Source: Oscillibacter sp.
GTDB taxonomy: Bacteria; Bacillota; Clostridia; Oscillospirales; Oscillospiraceae
NCBI GenBank assembly: GCA_003539495.1
Contig: DPPB01000014.1
Span: forward strand, 8,667 to 72,666
DNA: 64,000 bases
Direction: 5' to 3'
Shown piece by piece: positions 1 to 8,873 of this stretch. The notes under the pieces were generated by a model. The model made no database searches. It was not told the origin of the DNA and saw nothing but the letters and a program-made list of their open reading frames with translations. The translations under genes were made by a program, and so were the position numbers. The first letter of the stretch is position 1. Every line of letters starts with the position of its first letter.

Positions 1-332
1 GGGCCGAAGGAAATGTCCTTATAGACGGTCTCTTCAAAGAGCTGGTACTCCGGATACTGGAACACCAGGCCCACCTGAAAGCGCACCTTGCGAATTTCCT
101 TGGGCCTTTCCCAAATGTCCGTCCCATCCAGCAGGATCTGCCCGTCCGTGGGACGCAGCAGCCCATTCAGATGCTGGATAAGGGTAGATTTTCCCGACCC
201 GGTGTGGCCGATGATGCCCAAAAACTCCCCGGGCATGACCTCCAGGTCCACGTTATCAATGGCTTTGTGCTCAAAAGGTGTCCCCGCACTGTAGGTGTGC
301 GTGAGAGCCTTTACTTCTAATACTGGTTTCAA
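1..332 (-). CDS. ecfA2: ECF transporter ATPase EcfA2 (partial, N-terminal part)
   Basis: This is an ABC ATPase of the energy-coupling-factor (ECF) family that powers vitamin and metal uptake; only the first ~110 residues are in the window. The translated N-terminus shows the Walker A motif GHTGSGKST and a Q-loop of the type VFQYPEYQLF, typical of EcfA2. No ATG is available; a TTG (codon for the residue before KPVLEV) preceded by AAAGGGG about ten bases upstream is the best start. It lies 16 bases after the stop of ecfA1 on the same strand, the usual ecfA1-ecfA2 order, and ecfT is expected beyond the left edge. The orphan S component at 46105 could use this module. Family assignment is firm; the start is inferred. 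Confidence 0.9.
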   Translation of the reverse strand, partial: MKPVLEVKALTHTYSAGTPFEHKAIDNVDLEVMPGEFLGIIGHTGSGKSTLIQHLNGLLRPTDGQILLDGTDIWERPKEIRKVRFQVGLVFQYPEYQLFEETVYKDISFG

Positions 333-348
333 CTCGTTTAATCCCCTT

Positions 349-1206
349 TTATTTTTCACCGGAAAAGGCGTGGCAGATAGCGTCCGCGCACTCCTCCACG
401 GTCATAGCATCCAGCGGGATGTCTATGCCCCGGCTCCGCAATTCGTATAGCAGCTCTACCGTGTCCGGCGCCGCCAGGCCCAGAGCCCGCAGCTCCTCCA
501 CCCGGGCGAATACCTCCCGAGGGGTGCCATCCACGGCTATATGGCCATGGTTCATAACAATGGCCCGGTCGGCCTCCATGGCCTCGTTCATGTGGTGGGT
601 GATAAGCACCACGGTGATGCCCCGCTCCCGATTCAGCTTGTGGACCGTATCCAGCACCTCCCGCCGGCCCACAGGGTCCAGCATGGCGGTGGATTCGTCC
701 AGCACGATGCACGCCGGTTCCATGGCGATGACCCCGGCAATGGCGACGCGCTGCTTCTGTCCGCCGGAGAGCAGGTGCGGCGCATGGCGGGCGTATTCCG
801 TCATGCCCACAGCCTCCAGGGCATCGTCCACCCGCTTGCGGATCTCCGCCGAGGGCACGCCCAAGTTCTCCGGGGCGAAGGCCACGTCCTCCTCCACAAC
901 GTTGGCTACGATTTGGTTATCCGGGTTTTGGAACACCATGCCGATACGCCGCCGTATCTCCAGCAGCAGCGCCGGGTCCGCCGTGTCCATCCCCTCCACC
1001 CACACCTTGCCGCCGGTGGGCAGCAGCACCGCGTTCATGTGCTTGGCCAGGGTGGATTTGCCGGAGCCGTTGTGACCCAGGATGGTCACAAAGCTCCCTT
1101 TTTCTATCTCCAGATCCACCTCCCGCAGAGCGGAGGTCTCCTGCTGTCCTCCGTCCTCCGCCGGGTAGGTGAAGGAGAGCTTTTCTGTTTTTATCATGGT
1201 TGACAT
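349..1206 (-). CDS. ecfA1: ECF transporter ATPase EcfA1
   Basis: First ATPase of the ECF module, which hydrolyses ATP on the cytoplasmic face to drive import through EcfT and exchangeable S components. About 285 residues. Visible motifs are Walker A GHNGSGKST (residues 44-52), a Q-loop VFQNPDNQIVA, signature LSGGQKQR, Walker B ACIVLDESTAMLD (Ser-Thr after the Glu, typical of EcfA) and the H-loop ITHHMNEA. A longer reading frame extends upstream to 1260 but would run into the preceding small gene; the ATG at 1206 has an AAGGCGG ribosome site eight bases upstream. It is followed closely by ecfA2, so co-transcription is expected. Confidence 0.93.
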   Translation of the reverse strand: MSTMIKTEKLSFTYPAEDGGQQETSALREVDLEIEKGSFVTILGHNGSGKSTLAKHMNAVLLPTGGKVWVEGMDTADPALLLEIRRRIGMVFQNPDNQIVANVVEEDVAFAPENLGVPSAEIRKRVDDALEAVGMTEYARHAPHLLSGGQKQRVAIAGVIAMEPACIVLDESTAMLDPVGRREVLDTVHKLNRERGITVVLITHHMNEAMEADRAIVMNHGHIAVDGTPREVFARVEELRALGLAAPDTVELLYELRSRGIDIPLDAMTVEECADAICHAFSGEK

Positions 1207-1229
1207 AAGTTTTTCCGCCTTCACTGCAA

Positions 1230-1493
1230 TTAAATGCCGGTACTCCAGAAAACGCCGCAAATGAATATTGCCGAGATCACATCAAACATGACGCTTTCCT
1301 TTTCCCGGCGCAATTCGATGATCCTCAGAGACTTTCCTGCTAAAAAGAGCACCGTTATCGTGTATTTCGCCATTGCCAAAGTCCAATCCGGCAACATTTT
1401 TTCTGTTGAAAGTCCTACCATAACGCTGACCGCAATGACCGCCCACATAATTCCATAGCAAGCAAACCGCCATTTTTCCGTTGTTTTCAGCAT
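1230..1493 (-). CDS. Small membrane protein of unknown function
   Basis: An 87-residue protein with two or three hydrophobic segments (about residues 10-30, 40-55 and 70-87) and a basic stretch LRIIELRREKES between them, so probably a small integral membrane protein. A strong AAGGAG lies seven bases before the ATG, which supports real translation. It ends 23 bases before ecfA1 and begins 14 bases after the methyltransferase stop, so it sits within a likely operon. I do not recognise a family. It could be a small accessory subunit of the ECF transporter, but nothing in the sequence shows that. Confidence 0.6.
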   Translation of the reverse strand: MLKTTEKWRFACYGIMWAVIAVSVMVGLSTEKMLPDWTLAMAKYTITVLFLAGKSLRIIELRREKESVMFDVISAIFICGVFWSTGI

Positions 1494-1507
1494 GTATTAT
1501 CTCCTTT

Positions 1508-2371
1508 TTATTCCGCATACCACCGGCCTGTGGCGCCGCAGGGCAGCGCCATGCCGCTCTCGCTGCACGGCAGGCCCAGCTCGTCCCAGGTGACCTTGCC
1601 GCCTCGCTCCTTACCGATGAGCATTTGCAAAATATAGCCCAGCACCGATGGCGCAAGTCCCGTGGTGTAAGAGTTCAGAATCACGAACAGGGGCTTATCC
1701 GACAGCACCCGGGCGCATAGCTTCACGAAGGGATAGAGGTTATCCTCCAGCTTCCACACCTCGCCCCCCGGGCCGCGGCCGTAAGAGGGCGGGTCCATGA
1801 TGATGGCATCGTAGCTCTTGCCCCGGCGGATCTCCCGCTCCACAAACTTGGCGCAGTCGTCCACGATCCAGCGGATGGGCGCCTCCGAAAGGCCGGAGGC
1901 CTTGGCGTTTTCCTTGGCCCAGGCCACCATGCCCTTGGCCGCATCCACATGGCACACGCTGGCCCCCGCTGCCGCACAGGCCACCGTAGCCCCGCCGGTG
2001 TAGGCAAAGAGATTCAGCACCCGGATGGGCCGCCCGGCGTTTCTGATCTTGTCCATGGCAAAGTCCCAGTTGGCCGCCTGCTCCGGGAAAAGACCCGTGT
2101 GCTTGAAGTTCATGGGCTTCACCTGGAAGCACAGATCCCTGTAGCGAATGGGCCACTGCTCCGGGAGCTTGTGCTTGTCCCAGTGGCCGCCGCCGGTGGA
2201 GGATCGGCTGTACCGGGCGTTGGCCTGCCGCCAGCCGGGGTTTTTGTGATCCGTTTCCCAAATGGCCTGGGGATCGGGCCGCACCAGGATCTGCTTATCC
2301 CAGCGCTCCAGCTTTTCTCCGCCGCCGCAATCCAGCAGCTCATAATCCTTCCAACCGTCCGCGATCCACAT
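1508..2371 (-). CDS. Class I SAM-dependent methyltransferase (RlmI/RlmK-like)
   Basis: A 287-residue protein with a Rossmann-type S-adenosylmethionine site: motif I reads LNLFAYTGGATVA (around residue 120), an acidic loop HVDAAKGMV follows, and motif IV is MDPPSYGRG (around 195). This arrangement is typical of the 23S rRNA methyltransferase group related to RlmI/RlmK and of COG2520/COG1092-type enzymes. The N-terminal ~90 residues lack an obvious PUA domain, so the exact target base is unknown. The ATG has a good GGAGG site, and a promoter and terminator flank the gene on its upstream side. Function as an RNA methyltransferase is inferred from the family. Confidence 0.82.
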   Translation of the reverse strand: MWIADGWKDYELLDCGGGEKLERWDKQILVRPDPQAIWETDHKNPGWRQANARYSRSSTGGGHWDKHKLPEQWPIRYRDLCFQVKPMNFKHTGLFPEQAANWDFAMDKIRNAGRPIRVLNLFAYTGGATVACAAAGASVCHVDAAKGMVAWAKENAKASGLSEAPIRWIVDDCAKFVEREIRRGKSYDAIIMDPPSYGRGPGGEVWKLEDNLYPFVKLCARVLSDKPLFVILNSYTTGLAPSVLGYILQMLIGKERGGKVTWDELGLPCSESGMALPCGATGRWYAE

Positions 2372-2403
2372 AAAGGGTCTACCTCCGCATACTAAATCAA
2401 TGT

Positions 2404-2433
2404 ATTATACACCTATTTACCGCCGTGCGTCAA
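2404..2433 (-). promoter_or_regulatory. Sigma-A promoter of the methyltransferase gene
   Basis: On the minus strand TTGACG and TATAAT are separated by 18 bases, about 30 bases upstream of the GGAGG site of the gene starting at 2371. Confidence 0.65.
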
Positions 2434-2491
2434 CACCGGGGCGCTCGGAAAAGCCCGGAAAAATGTCCCTTGCTCATGCCCGGGCAAAATA

Positions 2492-2532
2492 AAAGGGTAT
2501 GCCGCCTGCATTGCACAGGCGGCATACCCTTT
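2492..2532. terminator. Strong intergenic hairpin terminator
   Basis: A perfect 17-bp inverted repeat (arms 2492-2508 and 2516-2532, GC-rich) with a 7-base loop lies downstream of the LRR protein on the minus strand and is flanked by A/T stretches on the exit side. Confidence 0.75.
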
Positions 2533-2587
2533 CAGGGGTTTCAGTTTTTTCAATAAAAAGATGGGTTTTAAGCTTCAAAGCCGTCTT

Positions 2588-4543
2588 TTACCTGGCTCTG
2601 ATGCTCACCACAGTGCTGAAAGCAGAGTTGGCTGTGCTCTTAACCTTGCTGACCGCCTTCACCTTGTAATAATAAGTGGTACCGGCCTTGGCGGAGGTGT
2701 TGGTGTAGCTCAGGTTGCTGGTAGTGAACATTTTCGTGTAGGAGCCATTCTTAGATGTGGCCCGGTACACCTCATACTTGTTGGCGCCCGCCACAGCGTT
2801 CCAGGTCAGCCTGGGGCTGCCGTTGGAGGTGGTGATCTTCACGCTGGGTCTTGCACAGTGGCAGGTAGCCCCAATGACCACGCTGTAATAGGAATTGGCG
2901 CCACTGCTCACCTTGCTAACAGCCTTGACCTTGTAGTAATAGGTATAGCCAGCATTGGCCTTTTTATCAGTATAATTAGTGGCTGTGGTGGTGCCAACGT
3001 ATTCATATGTGCCATTGCTGCTGCCGCTGCGGTACACATAATACTTGCTGGCCCCGGACACTGCCGTCCACTTGATGTAAGGCTTACCGGTGGAGATCAG
3101 ATAATCCGGTTTCACAACAGGTCTTGCGCAATGGCAAGTAGCAGCGACGGTGGCGCTATAGTCACTCTTAATGCTATTGGCATTCACCGCCTTGACCTTG
3201 TAATAATAGATATAGCCGGCGTTGGCCTTGTTATCAGTATAATTGGTGGCTGTGGTGGTGCCCAGGAGGGTATAGCTTCCATCCTTGCTGCCGCTGCGGT
3301 ACACTTCATACTTGCTAGCCCCAGCTACGGCGGCCCATTTGATGTAAGGCTTACCGGTGGAAATCAGATAATCCGTCTTTACACTGGGCGCGGTGAGCTT
3401 ATAGTTGGGATCCTTAGCCCCGCAGCGGGTACACACACCGTTTTGGTATGTGTGTTTTTCACAGGTAAAATGAAGCGTTACCCCAGATGGAAAATCACTA
3501 TTATAATTTTTGCCAATACTTATCTCATTCCACTGTTCTTCTGTCCCATCATAATATACATCTGTGCATTCAATTGGGAAAGCATCAGAGCCAATCTCCT
3601 TTACGCTCTTTGGAACATGCACAATTTTTATGGACAAAGCATAGTGCATAGCTTCTCTGCCTATCGTTTCAATTCCAGCCGGTACATCCAATCTTCCAGA
3701 TAATCCGACCGGCACGTAAAGCAGACTTCTTCCATCCTTACTGCACAAAAGTCCGTTAATGGATGTATACGTCTGATTTTCCGGAGAAACAGTAATACTG
3801 GTCAGATTAGTGCAGGAATCGAAAGACGGATAAGACTTATAGTTAAAGGTCTCTGTTTGAATATATTCTACATTTTTGCCAATATGGACGGTATGGATAT
3901 TTCCATTTCCAATGAAGGCGCGGGCGTCTATGTGAGTTATATTATCAGAGCTAACAATTTCCTGAACTACCTGTTCCTGCAAATCACAGAAGCCAAATGC
4001 GGCCTCACCAATTTGCGTCACACTATCCGGGAGACTAATACTTTTCAGCCTTGAGCAGCCAAAGAAAAAGCGATATGGTATAGACGTTAAATTCTGAGGA
4101 AGTCTCACCGACTTAAGATTTGTACAGTCCTCAAAAACGCCACTTCCCAGTCTAATGACACTGTCCGGCAGGCTGATCTCACTTAGATTAGTGCAGCGAA
4201 GAAACGCACTGTTATCAATGTAAGTCACGCTATCAGGGATCACTACGTCAGTCAAACTCGTGCAGTCAGTGAATGCAGAACATCCAATTTCGGTCACGCC
4301 GCTTTCAATAACAATCTTTTTGATCTCGCTTTTTCTATCTTCCCATTCACCATCAGCGTAATCCTTCATCTCCCCTTCGCCGCTGATGGTAAGTGTTCCA
4401 TTGGACGTGAGTGTCCATGTTAGTTTATCGTCATTTGCACCGCAATTGCCGGAAGCAACGATTGCCTCGTCAGCAAAGGCAACCACACCCAGCGAAATCG
4501 TCATAATGATTGCCAACAGCAAGCTCAAAATTCTCTTTCTCAT
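2588..4543 (-). CDS. Secreted BspA-type leucine-rich-repeat protein with C-terminal fibronectin-like repeats
   Basis: About 651 residues. The start at 4543 gives a classical signal peptide (MRKRILSLLLAIIMTISLG...VAFA) after AAGGAG; an upstream in-frame ATG lacks a ribosome site. After a short beta-rich segment (LTWTLTSNGTLTISGEGEM) come about six BspA/LRR_5 repeats of the form CTSLTDVVIPDSVT-I-SAF. A Cys-rich spacer follows (HTYQNGVCTRCGAK), then three near-identical ~95-residue fibronectin-III-like units, each with WxAVxGAxKYxVYRS and AGxxYYYKVKAV. There is no sorting motif or C-terminal membrane segment. Such proteins are exported surface or secreted adhesins in gut Firmicutes; binding partner unknown. 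Own promoter and terminator make it monocistronic. Confidence 0.85.
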   Translation of the reverse strand: MRKRILSLLLAIIMTISLGVVAFADEAIVASGNCGANDDKLTWTLTSNGTLTISGEGEMKDYADGEWEDRKSEIKKIVIESGVTEIGCSAFTDCTSLTDVVIPDSVTYIDNSAFLRCTNLSEISLPDSVIRLGSGVFEDCTNLKSVRLPQNLTSIPYRFFFGCSRLKSISLPDSVTQIGEAAFGFCDLQEQVVQEIVSSDNITHIDARAFIGNGNIHTVHIGKNVEYIQTETFNYKSYPSFDSCTNLTSITVSPENQTYTSINGLLCSKDGRSLLYVPVGLSGRLDVPAGIETIGREAMHYALSIKIVHVPKSVKEIGSDAFPIECTDVYYDGTEEQWNEISIGKNYNSDFPSGVTLHFTCEKHTYQNGVCTRCGAKDPNYKLTAPSVKTDYLISTGKPYIKWAAVAGASKYEVYRSGSKDGSYTLLGTTTATNYTDNKANAGYIYYYKVKAVNANSIKSDYSATVAATCHCARPVVKPDYLISTGKPYIKWTAVSGASKYYVYRSGSSNGTYEYVGTTTATNYTDKKANAGYTYYYKVKAVSKVSSGANSYYSVVIGATCHCARPSVKITTSNGSPRLTWNAVAGANKYEVYRATSKNGSYTKMFTTSNLSYTNTSAKAGTTYYYKVKAVSKVKSTANSAFSTVVSIRAR

Positions 4544-4594
4544 AGCGCTCTCTCCTTCTATATCGTTTATATGACAACTTTTAAACGCAATTAT

Positions 4595-4624
4595 ATTGTA
4601 CAACTTATCCCCCTGCCATGTCAA
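4595..4624 (-). promoter_or_regulatory. Sigma-A promoter of the BspA-type gene
   Basis: Minus strand TTGACA and TACAAT with an 18-base spacer, about 50 bases upstream of the chosen start at 4543. It overlaps the unused upstream ATG, which supports the shorter start. Confidence 0.6.
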
Positions 4625-4704
4625 GATAAACAGGCCTCACCTCTAAAGAAATAAGCTCCGAATCTCGCTTTTACTGTTCCTGTAAACAGCACTTCTCTAT
4701 ACGC

Positions 4705-4736
4705 CAAGAGCGCACGGCCGAAGCCGTGCGCTCTTG
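4705..4736 (-). terminator. Terminator of the pot operon
   Basis: A perfect 14-bp inverted repeat (4705-4718 and 4723-4736) closed by a CGAA-type tetraloop lies 30 bases beyond the potD stop. The T-tract is weak, but position and stem stability support termination. Confidence 0.65.
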
Positions 4737-4765
4737 ATTGTCAATGGGTTCTATATTCCGCCAAA

Positions 4766-5824
4766 TCAATACTTCACCTTGGCCAGGCAGATGCGGATCC
4801 ACTCGTGGTCGTAGAAGGTGAGGGTCTCCTCCGGCAGGCCGCCGAAGGTCTCGGCCTTGTTAAGGATGTCCGCGCCGGGATAGGCCACCGGATCGGCAGC
4901 CATTTCCTCGTCCATCTCCTCCAAGGCAGTGGCGGAGGGGCAGGAATACCCCGTTTCCTCGCAGTTGCGCAGGACGATATCGTCCCGGCACATGAAGTTG
5001 ATGAAGGCCAAAGCGTCCTCATAGTTTTTCGAGCAGGTGGGGATGCACATGGCGTCCACGAACAGGTTGCTGCCCTCCTCCGGCTGCACAAAGGCCAGGT
5101 CCGGATTCTCCTCCACCATGGTCAGATAGTCGCCGGCGTAGTAGGTGCCCATGGCGGCCTCGTTGTTGATCATCTTGTCGAAGATCTGGTCCATGACGTA
5201 GGCCTGGACGATGCCGTCCTCCTTCTGCTTGATGAGCAGGTCTGTGGCCTCGGCGATCTCGTCCTTATTGGTGGTGTTGAAGGAGTAGCCCAGGGCCTTC
5301 AGCGCCAGGCCGATGCAGTCCCGGGGATTGTCGAAGATCAGCACCTGTCCCTTGAGATCCGTGGTGAACAGGTCCATCCAGGAGGTGGGAGCCTTGTCCA
5401 CCATGGTGGTATTATAGATGATGCCGGTGGTACCCCACATATAGGGCAGGCTGTACTTCTGCTCCGTGTCGTAGGCGGGATGCAGATAGCGCTCATCAAT
5501 GTTCTCCGCGTTGGGAATTTTGCTGTAGTCCAGCTCCATCAGCAGGCCCTCCTCCCCCATCCGGGCCACCATGTAGTCCGAGGGGATGATGACATCGTAG
5601 CTGTTGCCGCCGCCCTTTATAGCGGAGTAGAGCATTTCGTTGGAGGCGAAGGTCTTGTAATTGACGTGGATGCCCGTCTCCGCCTCAAAATCGTCAAAGA
5701 TAGACTCGTCGATATACTCGCCCCAGTTGTATACATTGATGCTGTGGTCGGTCTGCCCCTTTTGGCAGCCTGCCAGAGGCAGAGCCAGGAGCAGGGCCAG
5801 GAGCAAAATGGCGAATTTCTTCAT
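4766..5824 (-). CDS. potD: Spermidine/putrescine ABC transporter substrate-binding lipoprotein PotD
   Basis: Extracellular polyamine-binding protein of about 352 residues. A lipoprotein signal ends in the lipobox LPLAGC, so it should be anchored to the outer face of the membrane. The family motif NVYNWGEYID (start of the mature protein) and later VIIPSDYMVARM and PYMWGTTGIIYN match PotD/PotF-type solute-binding proteins. The ATG overlaps the potC stop in a TGATG arrangement, so translation is coupled; a GTG one codon upstream is also possible. It is the last gene of potABCD. Spermidine versus putrescine preference cannot be decided here. Confidence 0.93.
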   Translation of the reverse strand: MKKFAILLLALLLALPLAGCQKGQTDHSINVYNWGEYIDESIFDDFEAETGIHVNYKTFASNEMLYSAIKGGGNSYDVIIPSDYMVARMGEEGLLMELDYSKIPNAENIDERYLHPAYDTEQKYSLPYMWGTTGIIYNTTMVDKAPTSWMDLFTTDLKGQVLIFDNPRDCIGLALKALGYSFNTTNKDEIAEATDLLIKQKEDGIVQAYVMDQIFDKMINNEAAMGTYYAGDYLTMVEENPDLAFVQPEEGSNLFVDAMCIPTCSKNYEDALAFINFMCRDDIVLRNCEETGYSCPSATALEEMDEEMAADPVAYPGADILNKAETFGGLPEETLTFYDHEWIRICLAKVKY

Positions 5825-6672
5825 CACTGGGCCCCTCCCTTCACGCCGTCCTTTTGGAGGGCCTTGTTCCGCTTTTCCGCCTGCTTGGTCTGGTGCATCT
5901 CCCGGAAGTTCACAACGAGCAGCAGGGCCAGCACCGTGACGAATAGGATGGTAGACAGGGCGTTGACCTCGGGGCTGATGCGCTTGCGGGTCATGGCATA
6001 GATCTGCATGGCCAGGGTGGCCACCTCAGACCCGGCGGTAAAGTAGGAAATGACGAAGTCGTCAATGGAGAGGGTAAAGGCGATGAGCAGGCCATTGAGG
6101 ATACCGGGCCGCAGCTCGGGCATGAGTACCTTCCAAAATGCCTGCCAGGGGGTCGCGCCCAAATCCATGGCCGCCTCCCCCAGGTTGGGGTTCAGCTGCC
6201 GCAGCTTAGGCAGCACCGCCAAAACCACATACGGAATATTAAAGGTGATGTGGGCCACCAGCAGCGTGCCAAAGCCCAGGGAGAAGCCCAGCATATTCCC
6301 CGTGAATACGAACAGCAGCATCAGGCTCACGCCGGTGATGATGTCGGCATTGGTCATGGGGATGTTGTTGATGGTCATAAGCAGGTGCCGGGGCCGCCGC
6401 TTCATGGCGTGGAAGCCGATAGCCGCCGCCGTGCCCAGGACCGTGGCAATCAGCGCCGCCAACACAGACACCGTGAGGGTGGTGCTGAAGGCGGAGAGGA
6501 TCTCCTCATCCTGGAACAGCTCCTGATACCAGTGCAGGGAGAAGCCGGACCAGACCGTGCGGCTCTTGGAGTCGTTGAAGGAGAAGATGATCAGCACGGC
6601 AATGGGCAGGTACAAAAACAGGAACACCAGTACATTGAGTACCTTGGCGATAACAGGATTCCGATTCTGCAT
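5824..6672 (-). CDS. potC: Spermidine/putrescine ABC transporter permease PotC
   Basis: Inner-membrane permease of about 282 residues with six predicted membrane segments. The conserved EAA loop is visible as EAAMDLGATPWQAFWKVLMP (around residue 170), the contact site for the PotA ATPase. The sequence SFTLSIDDFVISYF-like stretch near residue 200 is typical of PotC. The start ATG overlaps the potB stop by one base (TGATG); a GTG one codon earlier also fits. The TGATG junctions on both sides indicate tight translational coupling in the operon. Confidence 0.92.
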   Translation of the reverse strand: MQNRNPVIAKVLNVLVFLFLYLPIAVLIIFSFNDSKSRTVWSGFSLHWYQELFQDEEILSAFSTTLTVSVLAALIATVLGTAAAIGFHAMKRRPRHLLMTINNIPMTNADIITGVSLMLLFVFTGNMLGFSLGFGTLLVAHITFNIPYVVLAVLPKLRQLNPNLGEAAMDLGATPWQAFWKVLMPELRPGILNGLLIAFTLSIDDFVISYFTAGSEVATLAMQIYAMTRKRISPEVNALSTILFVTVLALLLVVNFREMHQTKQAEKRNKALQKDGVKGGAQ

Positions 6673-7484
6673 CACATCATCACCGCCCCTTCTTCTCCAT
6701 CGCCGAAGCGGTTCATAATGAGCATGGCAATAATCACCAGCAGCAGCATCATAAGAGATATGGCGCTGCCCAGATGGGGATTATACGCCGAGCCCAAAAA
6801 TTGCATTTCGATCAGGTCACCCAGCAGGAAGCTCATTCCGCCGCCCAGAAGCTTGGAAATAGCAAAGGTGGAGATGGACGGGATGAACACCATCATGATC
6901 CCGCTGATGACCCCGGGAACGGACAGCGGGAAGATCACCCGCCGGAACACCTGCACCCTGCCTGCGCCCAGGTCCTGGGCCGCCTCAATATAGCGCCGGT
7001 CCAGCTTCTCGATGACAGAGAAGATGGGCAGGATCATAAAGGGCAGGAAGTTATACACCATGCCCAAAATCACTGCCGCATCGGTATTGATTATGTGCAG
7101 GGGACCGATGCCCACCAGGGCCAGGATCTGATTGAGAAAGCCGTGATTTTCCAGAATGGACATCCAGGCATAGGTACGCAGAAGAAAGTTCATCCACATG
7201 GGCAGCATGATGAAAAGCATGGCCACCTTCCGCGTGGCAGGGCCCGTCTGGGCCAGGAAATAGGCAAAGGGATAGGCTATGAGCAGGCAGATGCCCGTGG
7301 CCACCGCCGCCAGGTACAGGGAGTTGCCGCACACCTGGAGGAAAACATCCAGGTTGGTGAAGTTCTCCAGGGTGAACTTGCCGTCGTAATTGGTGAAGGC
7401 GTACACCACAATGAGCAGCAGCGGCACCACCACAAATACAGCCATCCACACCACATAGGGAATGGCGGGGGTCTTAGTCTTCAT
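6672..7484 (-). CDS. potB: Spermidine/putrescine ABC transporter permease PotB
   Basis: Second permease of the polyamine importer, about 270 residues, with a first membrane helix at IPYVVWMAVFVVVPLLLIVV and an EAA loop EAAQDLGAGRVQVFRRVIFP. The start at 7484 (MKTKTPAIPYV) follows GAGGAGG and overlaps the 3' end of potA by eleven bases; a longer reading frame upstream lacks a ribosome site. It pairs with PotC to form the translocation channel. Confidence 0.92.
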   Translation of the reverse strand: MKTKTPAIPYVVWMAVFVVVPLLLIVVYAFTNYDGKFTLENFTNLDVFLQVCGNSLYLAAVATGICLLIAYPFAYFLAQTGPATRKVAMLFIMLPMWMNFLLRTYAWMSILENHGFLNQILALVGIGPLHIINTDAAVILGMVYNFLPFMILPIFSVIEKLDRRYIEAAQDLGAGRVQVFRRVIFPLSVPGVISGIMMVFIPSISTFAISKLLGGGMSFLLGDLIEMQFLGSAYNPHLGSAISLMMLLLVIIAMLIMNRFGDGEEGAVMM

Positions 7485-8619
7485 CGTCAGCGTCCTCCTC
7501 ATCCTCCTCGGCAAAGTCGGGATCGTTGATCTCGTCATACTCCGCCGAATAAGAACTGTAGTCGCCGAACTGGCCCGAGTACTCGCTCTTCTTCATAATA
7601 TGGATGTCGTCAGGATTGAGGATAATACCGATGACCTCGCCTACCTCGTGATAGTCGGTGGTCTGGATGAGCCACTTGTAGCCCTTGAAGTCCACGATGG
7701 TATCATAGTGGACGCCCTTGAAGGTGACGGAGGTCACCGTGCCCACCAAGCGGCCCTTGTCGGCCGGGACGATCTCAATATCCTCGGGCCGGATGACCAC
7801 GTCCACCGGCTCCATGGGGGCAAAGCCCTTGTCCAGGCACTTAAACTTGCGGTTGAAGAACTCCACCACATAGTCCTCATGCATGACGCCGTCGAGGATG
7901 TTGCTCTCGCCGATGAAATCCGCCACGAAGGCGTTTTTCGGCTCGTTGTAAATATCCTCCGGTGTGCCGATCTGCTGGATGCGGCCCTTGTCCATCACCA
8001 CCACGGTGTCGGACATGGTCAGGGCCTCCTCCTGATCGTGGGTAACATATATAAAGGTAATGCCCATCTGCTGCTGGATACGCTTCAGCTCGTTCTGCAT
8101 ATCCTTGCGCAGACGCAGATCCAGTGCGCCCAGGGGCTCGTCCAATAGCAGTACCTTGGGCCGGTTCACCAGAGCTCTGGCGATGGCCACCCGCTGCTGC
8201 TGGCCGCCGGATAGCTGATCCACGCGCCGTTTTTCAAAGCCCTTCAGGCTCACAACGCCCAGCATCTCCGTAACCCGCTCACGGATCTCCTCCTCCGGCA
8301 CCTTGGCAATGCGCAGGCCGAAGGCAATGTTTTCAAACACATCCAGGTGCGGGAACAGCGCATACTTCTGGAACACCGTGTTGATCTGCCGCTTGTGGGG
8401 CGGGACATCATTGATCCTGACGCCGTCAAAGATCACATCACCGCCGGTAGGGGTGGTAAACCCGCCGATAATGCGCAGCGTGGTGGTCTTGCCGCAGCCG
8501 CTGGGGCCTAAAAGCGTCAGAAACTCCGAATCATTAAAATACAAATTGATGTTATCGAGAACCTGCTCGTCGTCAAACGCCATGCAGATATTCCGCAGGC
8601 GAATCAACTCTTTGGACAT
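7474..8619 (-). CDS. potA: Spermidine/putrescine ABC transporter ATPase PotA
   Basis: Cytoplasmic ATPase of 381 residues. Walker A GPSGCGKTT (about residues 38-46), signature LSGGQQQRVAIARAL, Walker B VLLLDEPLGALD, H-loop THDQEEAL, and a C-terminal TOBE-like regulatory domain (VDVVIRPEDIEIVP). The last ~25 residues are extremely acidic (DFAEEDEEDADDED), an extension not usual for PotA; the potB ribosome site is encoded inside this tail. First gene of potABCD, driven by the promoter at 8716-8744. Confidence 0.94.
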   Translation of the reverse strand: MSKELIRLRNICMAFDDEQVLDNINLYFNDSEFLTLLGPSGCGKTTTLRIIGGFTTPTGGDVIFDGVRINDVPPHKRQINTVFQKYALFPHLDVFENIAFGLRIAKVPEEEIRERVTEMLGVVSLKGFEKRRVDQLSGGQQQRVAIARALVNRPKVLLLDEPLGALDLRLRKDMQNELKRIQQQMGITFIYVTHDQEEALTMSDTVVVMDKGRIQQIGTPEDIYNEPKNAFVADFIGESNILDGVMHEDYVVEFFNRKFKCLDKGFAPMEPVDVVIRPEDIEIVPADKGRLVGTVTSVTFKGVHYDTIVDFKGYKWLIQTTDYHEVGEVIGIILNPDDIHIMKKSEYSGQFGDYSSYSAEYDEINDPDFAEEDEEDADDED

Positions 8620-8715
8620 TTATCCTCCTCCGTTCACAAAAAAAATATACGCCGCCTCCCGGCAAAACGGTTTCTGTTCCATTTTCCCCGTAAGTCGCCA
8701 GGATTTGACAGATAC

Positions 8716-8744
8716 AATATAGTAAGAAACCCCCCAAATGTCAA
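8716..8744 (-). promoter_or_regulatory. Sigma-A promoter of potABCD
   Basis: Minus strand TTGACA and TATATT with a 17-base spacer that contains a run of six G. About 97 bases separate the -10 box from the potA start; no riboswitch-like structure is evident in the leader. Confidence 0.75.
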
Positions 8745-8817
8745 TAAGATTTTTTCGCATTTTTATAATGTGTTTTTTTAGCCGAAAACATCCCCGAAAA
8801 ACGTCTCTGCTATGTGA

Positions 8818-8847
8818 AAAGAGACTACCCGGAAGGGTAGTCTCTTT
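8818..8847 (-). terminator. Terminator of the lipoprotein gene
   Basis: A 13-bp inverted repeat (arms 8818-8830 and 8835-8847) with a GGAA loop lies 27 bases after the stop of the gene ending at 8874. Confidence 0.75.
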
Positions 8848-8873
8848 GATTTTCAAACCGGGCCTGCAGGTCC

